Origin: Opitutales bacterium
GTDB taxonomy: Bacteria > Verrucomicrobiota > Verrucomicrobiia > Opitutales > Oceanipulchritudinaceae
Direction of reading: 5' to 3'
DNA length: 57,891 bases
NCBI GenBank assembly: GCA_020831585.1
Contig: JAFIGE010000009.1
Location: 1-57,891 of the forward strand
Both the position numbers and the translations under genes were made by a program. Positions within the stretch are counted from its first letter, which is position 1, and the number at the start of each line of letters is the position of its first letter. A model generated the notes under the pieces. The model saw only the letters and a list, made by a program, of their open reading frames with translations. It was not told where the DNA came from and did not search any database. Positions 8,849-17,355 of this stretch are shown piece by piece.

Positions 8849-8867
8849 AATGTTCTGAAATTTTTAT
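8849..8867 (+). repeat. AT-rich RAYT upstream motif, copy 1
   Basis: AATGTTCTGAAATTTTTAT lies 38 bases before the start of the RAYT at 8905. Near-identical sequences lie upstream of the decayed RAYT copies at 32912-32931, 41504-41522 and 48807-48825, always in the same orientation to the gene. It may be the transposase promoter or part of the element end. Confidence 0.6.
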
Positions 8868-8904
8868 CTTGCCAAGATTAGCTGGGCGCTGATCCCGTTT
8901 AAGG

Positions 8905-9897
8905 ATGAAAGATTACAGCAGGCGATCAGTCTTGGATGAGGAAATGTGCTTCCATGTGATGTCGAGAGTTGTGCAAAGGCGCTTCCTCATTGATGAGAAG
9001 GGGATGGAGGAGATGCGGCGGATTTTGCGCACGCAGGCTGCGTTTGCCGGACTGGATGTGATCACGTTCTGCTTTTTGAAGAATCACTTCCATATCCTGC
9101 TGCATATTGATCCGCTAAGGGCGCGCGAAGAGGTGACCGATGGGGAGTTGGTGAGTCGTTTTCGTGCCCTGTACGGGGGCAAACGCTCGCCCTCGTTGGG
9201 GGTGGATGCGGAGACACTGGAGACTCTGCTGGCTAAAAACAGCCCCCGCGCCGCAGAGCTGCGCCGGAAACTCCTGGCGCGGATGGGGGACCTATCGGTG
9301 TTTATGCGGGAGCTGAAGACACGCTTCACATTTTGGTACAATAAGCATTACAAGACCGTGGGCACGTTCTGGGCGGAACGCTATCGCCGTGTTTTTGTCG
9401 AACCGGGCTCGGCTGCGCTCCGGACAGTGGCCGCCTATATCGACCTCAATGCGGTGCGCGCTGGATTGGCAGACTCCCCCGGGGAATACCGTTTCTGCGG
9501 ATTAGGAGAAGCCTTGGGCGGCGGGGAAAAGTCGGCTTACGACTGGCTGATGCGGCGAAAAAAGGGTCGGGGCCGATGGGAGTTGGTCGACCACGATGTA
9601 TTTGGCGAATACGTAGCTCACGTGAAACGCCTGACAGCAATACTGAAGGCAGAGAAAGCGGGCCTGAATCGCTTGAAGAAGACGGGAACTGTGGGGGGCA
9701 ACTCCGGTTTGAAAGAGGCGGGATGGGGCGAGGGCTACGGCGCCAAAGGTGGAGCGGTGGGGAGTGCTTCCTGGGTGGAACGGCTGTGTGAAATAGGCGG
9801 GATGCTGGGCTTTCTGCGCAAACGTCGCCCGATTGCTCTCAATGCCTCCGTCGACGAGCCCATCTACGCGGCGCGTCGATGGCACGCGGGTGATTGA
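8905..9897 (+). CDS. REP-associated tyrosine transposase (RAYT / TnpA_REP), apparently intact
   Basis: A Y1-type HUH endonuclease of 330 residues. Landmarks: a CFHVMSRVVQRRFLI N-terminal strand, the HUH variant NHFHILLHID near residue 60, a helix with TRFTFWYNKHYKTVGTFWAERY, then AAYIDLNAVRAG, which holds the presumed catalytic tyrosine. The basic C-terminal tail is typical of single-copy RAYTs, which bind and cut REP hairpins rather than transposing with inverted repeats. No clear REP hairpin was found directly flanking it. It is closely related to the decayed copies near 32.8, 41.2 and 48.6 kb, and is the only full-length one of that group here. Confidence 0.88.
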   Translation: MKDYSRRSVLDEEMCFHVMSRVVQRRFLIDEKGMEEMRRILRTQAAFAGLDVITFCFLKNHFHILLHIDPLRAREEVTDGELVSRFRALYGGKRSPSLGVDAETLETLLAKNSPRAAELRRKLLARMGDLSVFMRELKTRFTFWYNKHYKTVGTFWAERYRRVFVEPGSAALRTVAAYIDLNAVRAGLADSPGEYRFCGLGEALGGGEKSAYDWLMRRKKGRGRWELVDHDVFGEYVAHVKRLTAILKAEKAGLNRLKKTGTVGGNSGLKEAGWGEGYGAKGGAVGSASWVERLCEIGGMLGFLRKRRPIALNASVDEPIYAARRWHAGD

Positions 9898-10186
9898 CCG
9901 CCGTGTTTCGGAAAAGAAAGTCCTCAAAGGCCGCGGAGCGGAGGCCCTGTTGCGAGATCAGGGCTGACCACAAGCCCGCAAAGGATGGGAAATTCTGGGA
10001 AGTGCTTTTTTTGGGGAAAATGAACAATTCACCCGACGCACTGGTCTGAGTCGTTGCAATTGCAATTGAAGCGGCCTGCCTGCGGCTTTCCGGCTTGCCA
10101 TGGGGGCTGAAAGTCTCAACCGTCATTTCCTTTCTTCTTTTCACCGGAACGAATCCTTCTATCACCCGATCATTTTACACCTGATT

Positions 10187-10762
10187 ATGAACAAAAAATT
10201 GGTATTCATTGGTTTTCTAACGGCCATCCTGATGGCACCTGTTTTCGGACAGGCGCCAAAGATGGCCACTGTGAGCATGCAGCGTCTTTTTGACGGCTAT
10301 TACAAGAAGCAGGAGGCGTTTGACCGCCTCAACAGCGTCCAGCGTCAGGCCCAGGAAGAAATGGAAGAGCGGGCGGCCCCTCTTCGCCGTCTGGAAGAAC
10401 GCCTCGAAGACATTCAAGAGCGAGCCCAAAACCAACTCCTGTCTGATGATGCCCGCCGGGATCTGGAAGAAGAGTTCAATGCCTTGGCTACGGACCTCCG
10501 CCGCCGCGCCGGTGAATTTCAGCAGTGGCAGCAGCAGAAGGTTGGCGAGCTGCAACAGCGTCAGCAACAGATTCGAATGAATCTTATCGAGGAGATTCGG
10601 GACGTTGTGTTGTCTGTGGCCCGCGAGCAGGGTGTGGACATGGTTTTTGACACGTCTGACGTGACAGGTAGCGGAGTGCCCGCCGTTCTCTACGCGGCCT
10701 CCAGCCTCGACATGACAGATCGCGTGATGCGCGAACTCAATCGCAACGCTCCCCAGGGTTGA
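10187..10762 (+). CDS. OmpH/Skp-family periplasmic chaperone
   Basis: A 191-residue protein with a signal peptide (MNKKLVFIGFLTAILMAPVFG) and a long Gln/Glu/Arg-rich coiled coil at about 40-140, the tentacle region of Skp. The C-terminal EQGVDMVFDTSDV...PAVLYA segment matches the family core. Skp holds unfolded outer-membrane proteins in the periplasm. Here it is not beside bamA or lpxD, its usual neighbours, but stands alone with its own terminator. The frame extends upstream to 10100; ATG 10187 is chosen because it begins the signal peptide. Confidence 0.88.
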   Translation: MNKKLVFIGFLTAILMAPVFGQAPKMATVSMQRLFDGYYKKQEAFDRLNSVQRQAQEEMEERAAPLRRLEERLEDIQERAQNQLLSDDARRDLEEEFNALATDLRRRAGEFQQWQQQKVGELQQRQQQIRMNLIEEIRDVVLSVAREQGVDMVFDTSDVTGSGVPAVLYAASSLDMTDRVMRELNRNAPQG

Positions 10763-10793
10763 TCTTCCGCAGATAAGTCGATTGTTTTCGAAG

Positions 10794-10831
10794 AACCCTG
10801 ATCCGTTTTCAACGGGTCGGGGTTTTTCTTT
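10794..10831 (+). terminator. Rho-independent terminator after skp/ompH
   Basis: AACCCTGATCCG (10794-10805) pairs along all 12 positions with CGGGTCGGGGTT (10813-10824), two being G-U pairs. The loop is TTTTCAA, and a TTTCTTTG tail follows. It is 32 bases beyond the chaperone stop codon. Confidence 0.85.
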
Positions 10832-10870
10832 GTTGCCTCATTGAGCAGACTGCCGCCGGATGCCAGAAGC

Positions 10871-11803
10871 ATGAAAATTTGTCTATCCAGTTGCTGGAAC
10901 TCCCACCGCCACACCGACGGTTACGAGATGCTGGAAGAACTTATGGCTTTCGGTGTGGATGCCGTGGAGTTGTCGCACGGGGTCCGGGTGTCGCTCGTGC
11001 CGGGGATTTTTCGTGCGCTCGACGAAGGCAAGGCGCGGGTGGCTTCGGTGCACAACTTTTGTCCATTGCCGACGGGTGTTTTTGCGGCGGCCCCCAATCT
11101 CTACGAACCGACTGCGCGCACGCGCGATGAGCAGGAGCTGTGGTTTCGGCACACCATCAAAACGATTGATTTTGCACAGCGCGTGGGGGCCGATCTCATG
11201 GTCATCCATTCGGGTTCAGCGCGTTTTCTTTGGGGACATCCCGAGAAACGACGGGCGGCCGCTGAGTCGAAAAAAGAGGGTGGGGGTGAGAAGGAGAAGA
11301 AGCTCTATGATCAAGTGTTGGAAAAGGCCCTTCGCCGCATCCGGAAGAAGCAAAAACCCTACTACGGGCGGTTGGTAGAAAACTTTCAGCGCATCCTTCC
11401 GTTTGCACAGGAAAAGGGTGTGCGGATCGCCATCGAAAACCGCGAGGCCTTCACCGAGTTGCCGCTCGACGAGGATATGGGCAAACTCCTCAATGCCCTC
11501 GGCGAGCCGGGTGTTTACGGCTACTGGCACGACACCGGGCACGCGCAGTTAAAGGAACGGATGGGGCTGCGGATGCACCGGGAGGCCCTCGAGGAGCACC
11601 GGTCACGCCAGTTCGGCTTCCACTTACACGATGTTTCGGAGGAAGGTTCGGACCATTGCCCCCTCGGTTCGGGTGTGATTGATTGGGGTATGGTTTCTTC
11701 GTATTTCCGTCCTGATGATCTGCTTGTTCTTGAAATGAGCCCTCGCGTGCGGTCTGAGGAAATCCGGCGAAGTCTGGAGTTTTTGCGCGGCTTGCCCGTG
11801 TGA
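10871..11803 (+). CDS. Sugar phosphate isomerase/epimerase-like TIM-barrel protein
   Basis: A 310-residue protein of the xylose-isomerase-like (AP endonuclease 2) superfamily. The fold shows in EMLEELMAFGVDAVELSHG, ASVHNFCPLP, RVGADLMVIHSG, KGVRIAIENREAF, GYWHDTGHAQ and FHLHDVSEEGSDHCPLGSG. The Glu, His and Asp residues in these strands are the usual divalent-metal ligands. The substrate is unknown. A start at 10841 is possible in frame, but ATG 10871 begins the first beta strand (MKICLSSCWN). It precedes pheA by 60 bases, so cotranscription is plausible without a clear shared pathway. Confidence 0.78.
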   Translation: MKICLSSCWNSHRHTDGYEMLEELMAFGVDAVELSHGVRVSLVPGIFRALDEGKARVASVHNFCPLPTGVFAAAPNLYEPTARTRDEQELWFRHTIKTIDFAQRVGADLMVIHSGSARFLWGHPEKRRAAAESKKEGGGEKEKKLYDQVLEKALRRIRKKQKPYYGRLVENFQRILPFAQEKGVRIAIENREAFTELPLDEDMGKLLNALGEPGVYGYWHDTGHAQLKERMGLRMHREALEEHRSRQFGFHLHDVSEEGSDHCPLGSGVIDWGMVSSYFRPDDLLVLEMSPRVRSEEIRRSLEFLRGLPV

Positions 11804-11863
11804 ATGGGGCGTGGTTTTAAATGCCGCTTGTCAGGAGGGCGGCTACCTCCATGCTGCGAGGCC

Positions 11864-12937
11864 ATGGATTTGGAAGCACTTCGAAAAGAAATTGACCGGA
11901 TCGATAAAGAGGTCGTCGAGCGCCTCAACGAACGGGTGCGCCTCGCGGGCGAGGTGGGCAAGGTGAAAGCCCAGCAAGGGCAAGCCGTTTATGTGCCCAC
12001 GCGGGAAGAAGAGGTGTTTACCAAGTTGCAGAGCCACTCCACCGGGCCGCTCTCGGCCAAGGCTCTGCGGGCGGTTTATCGCGAGGTCATCTCCGCCGCT
12101 ATCTCCCTGCAAAAGCCCATGCGCGTGGCTTACCTCGGACCCGAGGCGACCTATACGCATCAGGCCGCGCTGAAGAATTTTGGCAGCAGCATTGATTACA
12201 TTGCGCTCGAAACTGTGCCGCATGTTTTTACGGCCGTGAAGCGGGGAGATGCCGACTACGGGGTGGTGCCTATCGAAAACAGCACCCAGGGGACCGTGAT
12301 CAGCTCGCTCGACATGCTTGTCGAAGCCGGGCTCACCATCGTCGCGCAAATTTATATGGAAATCGCGCACTGCCTCATCTCACAGTCGCCCCTGGCTGAG
12401 ATCACCTCGGTGCATTCCAAAGATAACGCCCTCGGACAGTGCCGCCAGTGGCTTGCCCGCATGATTCCGGGAGCCGAGCTGGTGGAGGCCACGAGCACAG
12501 CGGCGGCGGTCAAATACGCCAAGGATCACCCGGGGGCCGCGGCCATCGCCAGCCGTGTGGCCGCCGACCTCTATGGCCTGCCCGTGCAAGCCGACCGCGT
12601 GAACGATGAAGAGGAGAATATCACGCGGTTCCTTGTCATCGGAAAACACGGCACCCCGCGCCTCGGTAACGGCCGGGACAAGAGCAGCTTTGTTTTTACC
12701 CTTCCCGATAACAACCCCGGGGCGCTGATCAAAGCCCTTTTCCCGTTCAGTATGCGGGGAATCAACATCTCAAAGATCGAGTCCCGCCCGAGCCGCAAGA
12801 AACTCTGGGACTACTTTTTCTACATTGATGTGCAGGGGCACCGCGAAGATGAGGCGGTCGGCGAGGCCATCGCTGAGCTGGAGCGTTTTTGCCCCTTCCT
12901 CAAGTGGCTGGGAAGCTATCCCAATACCGGTCTTTGA
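11864..12937 (+). CDS. pheA: Chorismate mutase / prephenate dehydratase (P-protein)
   Basis: Two phenylalanine-pathway steps in one 357-residue enzyme. Residues 1-85 are an AroQ-type chorismate mutase (LRKEIDRIDKEVVERLNERV). Residues about 88-275 are prephenate dehydratase (VAYLGPEATYTHQAA, GVVPIENSTQGTV, NITRFLVIG). The C-terminal part is an ACT domain (GALIKALFPFSMRGINISKIESRP, split between its two halves here only by reading) for phenylalanine feedback. ATG 11864 starts the mutase; the longer frame from 11804 adds no domain. Confidence 0.95.
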   Translation: MDLEALRKEIDRIDKEVVERLNERVRLAGEVGKVKAQQGQAVYVPTREEEVFTKLQSHSTGPLSAKALRAVYREVISAAISLQKPMRVAYLGPEATYTHQAALKNFGSSIDYIALETVPHVFTAVKRGDADYGVVPIENSTQGTVISSLDMLVEAGLTIVAQIYMEIAHCLISQSPLAEITSVHSKDNALGQCRQWLARMIPGAELVEATSTAAAVKYAKDHPGAAAIASRVAADLYGLPVQADRVNDEEENITRFLVIGKHGTPRLGNGRDKSSFVFTLPDNNPGALIKALFPFSMRGINISKIESRPSRKKLWDYFFYIDVQGHREDEAVGEAIAELERFCPFLKWLGSYPNTGL

Positions 12938-12945
12938 TTTGCCCG

Positions 12946-14016
12946 ATGACTGCGCAACTCGGAAAATACGCGCCGATCCGCATAGGATTTATCGGCGCGG
13001 GCGAAAATACGCGCTTGCGGCATCTTCCCGGATTCAAAGCCATTCCTGGTGTCGAGTTGGCTGCCGTGGCCAACCGCTCCCGTGCCTCGGCAACCGCCGT
13101 CGCCGAGACCTGGGGAGTGACACAGGTGTGCGACTGCGCGGCGGGTATCATTGAAGATCCGGCCATCGATGCGGTTTGTATCGGAACGTGGCCGGATACC
13201 CACGCGGCGCTCACCATCGCGGCCCTCGAAGCGGGCAAACACGTCCTCGTGGAAGCGCGCATGGCGGCCAACCTGGCGGAAGCGCGGCGGATGGTGGCGG
13301 CCTCTGGCGCGCGTCCGCAGCAGGTTGCGCAGATCGTCCCTTCACCCTTTTCGCTCGACCTCGATGCCACCGTTGCTGATTTCATTGCCAGTGGCCGCCT
13401 CGGTGAGCTTGAGGAAATCCGCATCCACCAGACCTGGGGTCTCTTTCTCGATCCCGCCGCCCCCATTTCCTGGCGGCAAAGGCAGGACCGGAGCGGCGTG
13501 AATATCCTCACCTTCGGCATCTTCCATGAAATCGCCGAGAGGTGGTTCCCCGATCTGGTTTTACGCCGGGTGACGGCTTGTGGCTTCAATCGGGTGCCCG
13601 AACGCCCGGACCCTGAGCATCCCGGCCGCACGCGGCGGGTGGATATCCCGGACCGCTTGGAAATGCGGGGCGAGACGACGGAAGGGGTCGCGCTCAACTA
13701 TCGTTTTTCCGCCATAGAGATGGGTCCGCCGGAGAGCCGGGTAGAGTTGGTGGGTTCGCGCGCCCGCCTTGTTGCCGATTTGTCCGATGCCACGCTGACC
13801 GTTTTCTCAGGCTCCTTGAGGGGCGAGGGGGTGTCCGTGCCTGCGCAGACTCGGCGCGGTTGGTGTGTGGAAGCCGATTTTGTCGACAGTATCCGCCTCG
13901 CCAAACCGGTTCGGTTAACATCCTTCCAGAATGGTCTACGCTATATGGCGGTGACACAAGCGGTTTACGACTCCGTCTATCGGGGTGGTCCGTGGGTGGA
14001 TGTCGAAACCCTCTAA
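12946..14016 (+). CDS. Gfo/Idh/MocA family oxidoreductase-like protein
   Basis: A 356-residue NAD(P)-dependent dehydrogenase fold. The Rossmann start is IRIGFIGAGENTRLRHLPG (residues about 11-29), followed by ELAAVANRS, a DAVCIGTWPDTH strand and a C-terminal alpha/beta substrate domain. The signature EKP, whose lysine is the usual catalytic base, reads EARM at 103-106, so the standard lysine is absent. This may be a non-redox or altered-chemistry member. ATG 12946 is 8 bases after the pheA stop, suggesting one transcript. The substrate is unknown. Confidence 0.82.
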   Translation: MTAQLGKYAPIRIGFIGAGENTRLRHLPGFKAIPGVELAAVANRSRASATAVAETWGVTQVCDCAAGIIEDPAIDAVCIGTWPDTHAALTIAALEAGKHVLVEARMAANLAEARRMVAASGARPQQVAQIVPSPFSLDLDATVADFIASGRLGELEEIRIHQTWGLFLDPAAPISWRQRQDRSGVNILTFGIFHEIAERWFPDLVLRRVTACGFNRVPERPDPEHPGRTRRVDIPDRLEMRGETTEGVALNYRFSAIEMGPPESRVELVGSRARLVADLSDATLTVFSGSLRGEGVSVPAQTRRGWCVEADFVDSIRLAKPVRLTSFQNGLRYMAVTQAVYDSVYRGGPWVDVETL

Positions 14017-14236
14017 CCTGTCCCGAAGTCCCGGGCAGTGGGGGAGAGGACCTGCGCGCCGATGCGCCTCTGAGCGGCCTGCAAGACTCTATAGCAAAAG
14101 TTTCACTGCCGAATCTTGACAAAAGGGCATTAGCACACACGATGGGAGTTATTCAATTTGTTCTTTAATAGGTTTCAGCGTCATAGCCGCTTAAGGCTTT
14201 TGATCCCGTTTTGGGGTCGAAAAACAAAACACAGCT

Positions 14237-14380
14237 ATGAACAAGGTAACAGCCAAACAGAAAGCAGCCGAAGATAATCTGCGGAAGCGCCGTCCCGCCA
14301 GTGGACTCGCCCGCCGGTTCGGAAGTCTGGGTTCGGAGCGTCAGCCCCGGGTCTCGGTTTTCGGTGTTGTCCGCTTCTAA
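14237..14380 (+). CDS. Candidate small basic protein (47 residues)
   Basis: ATG 14237 to TAA 14378-14380 encodes a Lys/Arg-rich peptide starting MNKVTAKQKAAEDNLRKRR and ending VSVFGVVRF. It lies in a 550-base gap between two good plus-strand genes and is followed 31 bases later by a strong terminator, so something here is transcribed. A TTGACA box occurs at 14116-14121, but no good -10 follows at normal spacing and no Shine-Dalgarno sequence is seen. No family is recognised. It could instead be a small RNA whose 3' end is the 14412 hairpin. Confidence 0.45.
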   Translation: MNKVTAKQKAAEDNLRKRRPASGLARRFGSLGSERQPRVSVFGVVRF

Positions 14381-14411
14381 GGGCTGCTCTAAATAAAATA
14401 GAAATCAACAG

Positions 14412-14447
14412 GGGCGGGGAGTTTCGACTCCCCGCCCTTTTAATTTT
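14412..14447 (+). terminator. Rho-independent terminator with UUCG tetraloop
   Basis: A perfect 11-bp GC-rich stem (14412-14422 with 14427-14437) is closed by TTCG and followed by TTTTAATTTT. This is one of the strongest terminators in the window. The nearest upstream plus-strand ORF is the 47-codon one at 14237. Confidence 0.95.
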
Positions 14448-14499
14448 CCACGCTTTGAAACCGCCTTCCTGAACTCACGCGCTCAACGAATCGGGGGAA

Positions 14500-14532
14500 A
14501 ATGTTAAGTGGAGAAAAATAGAAATTAACATT
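14500..14532. promoter_or_regulatory. Inverted repeat upstream of the TonB receptor gene
   Basis: AATGTTAA (14500-14507) is repeated inverted as TTAACATT (14525-14532) across 17 A-rich bases. It lies about 37 bases before the receptor start codon and after the 14412 terminator, so it sits in the short promoter/leader region. A repressor site or mRNA stem are both possible. Confidence 0.4.
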
Positions 14533-14568
14533 TGCCAGGAGCGCGGGGAAATGCCGACTTGATCGGCG

Positions 14569-16461
14569 ATGAAACAACCTTTCCGAATCCCCCCGTATCG
14601 CATCCCGGCCCAATCGCTGTTCCTTGGGGTCATTGGCTTGAGCACCGGCCTCTTCGTGAACGGAGAGGAAGGTATGGCACCGCCGGTTGAACTCGAAACC
14701 TTTTTTGTATTCGGCGAGCGAGTGGCCAATGAGCGTCCAGCGTCGGGCGTCGCCACACCGGTCACGGCGTTGCGTTTCGATCCGCTCGTTGAAGTGCAGG
14801 CGCGGGGACCGGCTGAACGCCAGGCCGATATCACGGTCCGGGGCGGGATTTTTGAGAATACCGGTTTCTCGCTCAACGGCTTGCCCCTGCCGGATCCGCA
14901 GACGGGGCATTACTTTGGCGAGATTCCGCTCGACCCACGAATGCTCCGGGGCCCGGAGATACTGACGGGTAAGGCAAATGCTTTGGGCGGCTTCAACTCG
15001 ACGGTTGCCACAATTCATTATGATCTCACACGAGTGGAGACTGGCGGAGAGTTGGAGGCCGGGATCGGTCAGAATGGTCTGAATTTTCAACGGGTCTACG
15101 CCGGGGTGCGTCTGGATAAGGTAGTGGAAACCGCGCCGCAGTTCTCCGTTGATGTCGGGTATGCCCGCGCCGAGGGTCGGGGCACGGTGGACCGGGGTGA
15201 CTTCGACTATGAGCGCTTCTCCGGGCGTTTGCAGATCGATTCGCGACTGGGGCGAACAGATATCTTTGCCGGTTACGCGGATGAGTTTCATGGCTGGCCG
15301 GGTCTGTATATCGGGCGCGCCTTCGGAACGCTCTTTCCGGAGACGGATGACTTTCAGGTGACCCTTGCCGGTTTCTGGCACGATGCGGCTTACGGAGATG
15401 GATCCTACATCGGCGGGGGGGGGATTTGGCGTCGGCTTGTCGATGAGTATCAGTTCAACCGGGATAACCCAAGTCCGGTGTTCACGCACGAGACAAGAGT
15501 GAACGCCGGGTCGGTGCGGGGTCGCCATGTCTTCGCCGGCGGCGGTGTGGATTACCACCTTACCGCTGTAGCCGACCGCCTGGTCTTCAGCCGGGCTCTG
15601 ACGTTTGGAAACTTTGACTCACGCCGCTACGCCCGTTTAGCCGTTATTCCGTTTCTCCGGCGAGACGCTGGGGACGGGGGAGAGTGGGAGTTTCGCGCCG
15701 GAGCCACGCTCGATACATCCAATCGGGATGCGACCGTCGTCTTGCCGGTGTTGGGCGTGCGGCGCAGCGGTGCATGGCTGGAAACTCCCTGGACACTCTA
15801 CGCAGAGTTTTCGACGGCCTCCCAAGTTCCGGGCTACACCGCTCTCGCCTCCAATCCCAGCGGCCTCTTTGGGGGCAATGCAGATCTGGGCCGGGAAAAA
15901 GCCCGGAATTTTGAGCTGGGCGGGCGTCTGGAGAACGACGCTTGGCAACTGCGTGCAGCGATCTTTCGGAGGGAGGACCGGGCGCTTGTCGACTGGGTAT
16001 TTCTGGCGGACAGCCCCAGTGCCCGGCGCGCGGCACCGGTTGATATTGATGTGACCGGGTTTGAAGCGGTCGTCGCCTTGAGCACCGGAGTCGTTCGATG
16101 GGTGGGGGGATATGCCTTTTTGCGAAAGGAGGCCGACTATGGATCGATGAATGTGGATGCCAGTTACTACGCGCTCAACTTTCCGGAGCATCGCTTCACC
16201 CTTGCGGCGATCGCCCGCCCGTTTGAGCAGCTCCAGGTTCGGGTCGATTCCGAATACCGGCAGCAGGCCGACAATTTTCTGCGCACGGGGGCTCATTCGG
16301 CCTTTAGGCTCTCAGCCGGACTTGCCTGGCAGTTGCCGGTGTCTACCGATATCGAATGGGGTCTCGTCGGCGACAACCTGACCAATAATCGCTTTGAGAC
16401 TTTCCCGGGAACACCGGCGGACGGGCGCCAGCTTTCGACATATCTGCGCCTACGTTGGTAG
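14569..16461 (+). CDS. TonB-dependent outer-membrane receptor (BtuB/FecA type)
   Basis: A 630-residue outer-membrane transporter with a signal peptide, an N-terminal plug (about 35-150, with ITVRGGIFENTGFSLNGLPL split as ITVRGGIFENTG and FSLNGLPLPDPQTG), then a beta-barrel rich in alternating aromatic strands. It ends LSTYLRLRW, the expected C-terminal aromatic residue for BAM insertion. The conserved plug loop VRGGxxxNxGFxLNG is clear. The ligand is unknown; no ABC transporter, TonB/ExbBD or cobalamin genes are adjacent, and the downstream gene is a phosphoesterase. The inverted repeat at 14500-14532 is the likely regulatory region. Confidence 0.85.
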   Translation: MKQPFRIPPYRIPAQSLFLGVIGLSTGLFVNGEEGMAPPVELETFFVFGERVANERPASGVATPVTALRFDPLVEVQARGPAERQADITVRGGIFENTGFSLNGLPLPDPQTGHYFGEIPLDPRMLRGPEILTGKANALGGFNSTVATIHYDLTRVETGGELEAGIGQNGLNFQRVYAGVRLDKVVETAPQFSVDVGYARAEGRGTVDRGDFDYERFSGRLQIDSRLGRTDIFAGYADEFHGWPGLYIGRAFGTLFPETDDFQVTLAGFWHDAAYGDGSYIGGGGIWRRLVDEYQFNRDNPSPVFTHETRVNAGSVRGRHVFAGGGVDYHLTAVADRLVFSRALTFGNFDSRRYARLAVIPFLRRDAGDGGEWEFRAGATLDTSNRDATVVLPVLGVRRSGAWLETPWTLYAEFSTASQVPGYTALASNPSGLFGGNADLGREKARNFELGGRLENDAWQLRAAIFRREDRALVDWVFLADSPSARRAAPVDIDVTGFEAVVALSTGVVRWVGGYAFLRKEADYGSMNVDASYYALNFPEHRFTLAAIARPFEQLQVRVDSEYRQQADNFLRTGAHSAFRLSAGLAWQLPVSTDIEWGLVGDNLTNNRFETFPGTPADGRQLSTYLRLRW

Positions 16462-16609
16462 TGGACACCCTCAGCCCTCCATTTTAGCGAGTCCGCGAGA
16501 AGTAAGGGAGAAAAAGACGGGCCGGTTTTCACCCTCCGCGCGAAGAGCGGCCTTCCCCCGTTCCCTAAGGGGTTGCCGCCGTCCTGGGGGCGGTCAACGC
16601 TCGGGAGGA

Positions 16610-17284
16610 ATGAAGCTCCTCCTCATCTCCGATATTCACAGCAACATTCATGCGCTGGATGCCGTCCTCGAAGCCGAGCGAGACAGTGATTTCATTTATT
16701 GCACAGGCGACTTGGTCGACGTCGGCTTCCATCCGCAGGAAGTCGTTAACCGGGTTCGGGAAAAAGGGATAATCTGTGTCCAGGGTAATCACGATCTCCA
16801 CGTCATCCATAAGCATGAGGAGGGATGGGACGACCGCACCCGGCCGGAAAACTTTCGCGATCTCAATGCACGACAACTAGACGCCGGGGCAATTGGTTTT
16901 CTCAAGCAATTGCCGCAGCGACTCTATTTTGCCCACGATGGGGTTTCCTACCTCTTGGAACATCTTTATCGAGGGTATGAGCTGATTCGAACAATGGTGG
17001 AGTTTGACGCATTTTGGGGCGATAGGTCCATGGCAGAGGGGACTGGGCGGAGGGCAATCATTCTGGGCCATACCCATCATCCCGGGATTTTCTGGATGCG
17101 GGATGATGCCTGCTGGATCAATCCGGGTAGCGTGGGTTACAACCGGCCGGGCGATCCGAGCATCGCGACCAGATATATCACGGTTACCGATGGCAAAGCC
17201 CGCATCCATCATTTGCATCACGCGCATACGCGCTCACGTGTTGAAATAGGAGAGGAGTTTAAGCGCCGATTTGGCGGGGAGTAG
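16610..17284 (+). CDS. Metallophosphoesterase (YfcE/MJ0936-like)
   Basis: A 224-residue calcineurin-like phosphoesterase. Metal and catalytic motifs appear in order: SDIHSN (D8, H10), GDLVD, GNHD and GHTHHPG near the C-terminus, followed by NPGSVGYNR. This is the compact YfcE layout used for phosphodiesters. The start ATG 16610 has a good GGGAGG ribosome site 4 bases upstream, so the much longer upstream frame is rejected. It follows the receptor gene by 148 bases. Confidence 0.9.
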   Translation: MKLLLISDIHSNIHALDAVLEAERDSDFIYCTGDLVDVGFHPQEVVNRVREKGIICVQGNHDLHVIHKHEEGWDDRTRPENFRDLNARQLDAGAIGFLKQLPQRLYFAHDGVSYLLEHLYRGYELIRTMVEFDAFWGDRSMAEGTGRRAIILGHTHHPGIFWMRDDACWINPGSVGYNRPGDPSIATRYITVTDGKARIHHLHHAHTRSRVEIGEEFKRRFGGE

Positions 17285-17355
17285 AAACAGCGGAGGAGCC
17301 TCCTGGAATAACTTACATGCCCTTCGCTTCCGCAGAAAGGCCCAGGACACGGTCT

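Noticed and set aside
10057-10068. Perfect 12-bp palindrome CAATTGCAATTG before the chaperone gene
   Set aside because: A short repeat of CAATTG is self-complementary by construction. No second copy or regulator context was seen.
14500-14568. Cobalamin riboswitch upstream of the TonB receptor, suggested by GCCAGGAGCGCGGGG near 14534
   Set aside because: The space between the 14412 terminator and the start codon is only about 120 bases. Other conserved cobalamin-riboswitch segments are missing, and only one short box-like match is present.
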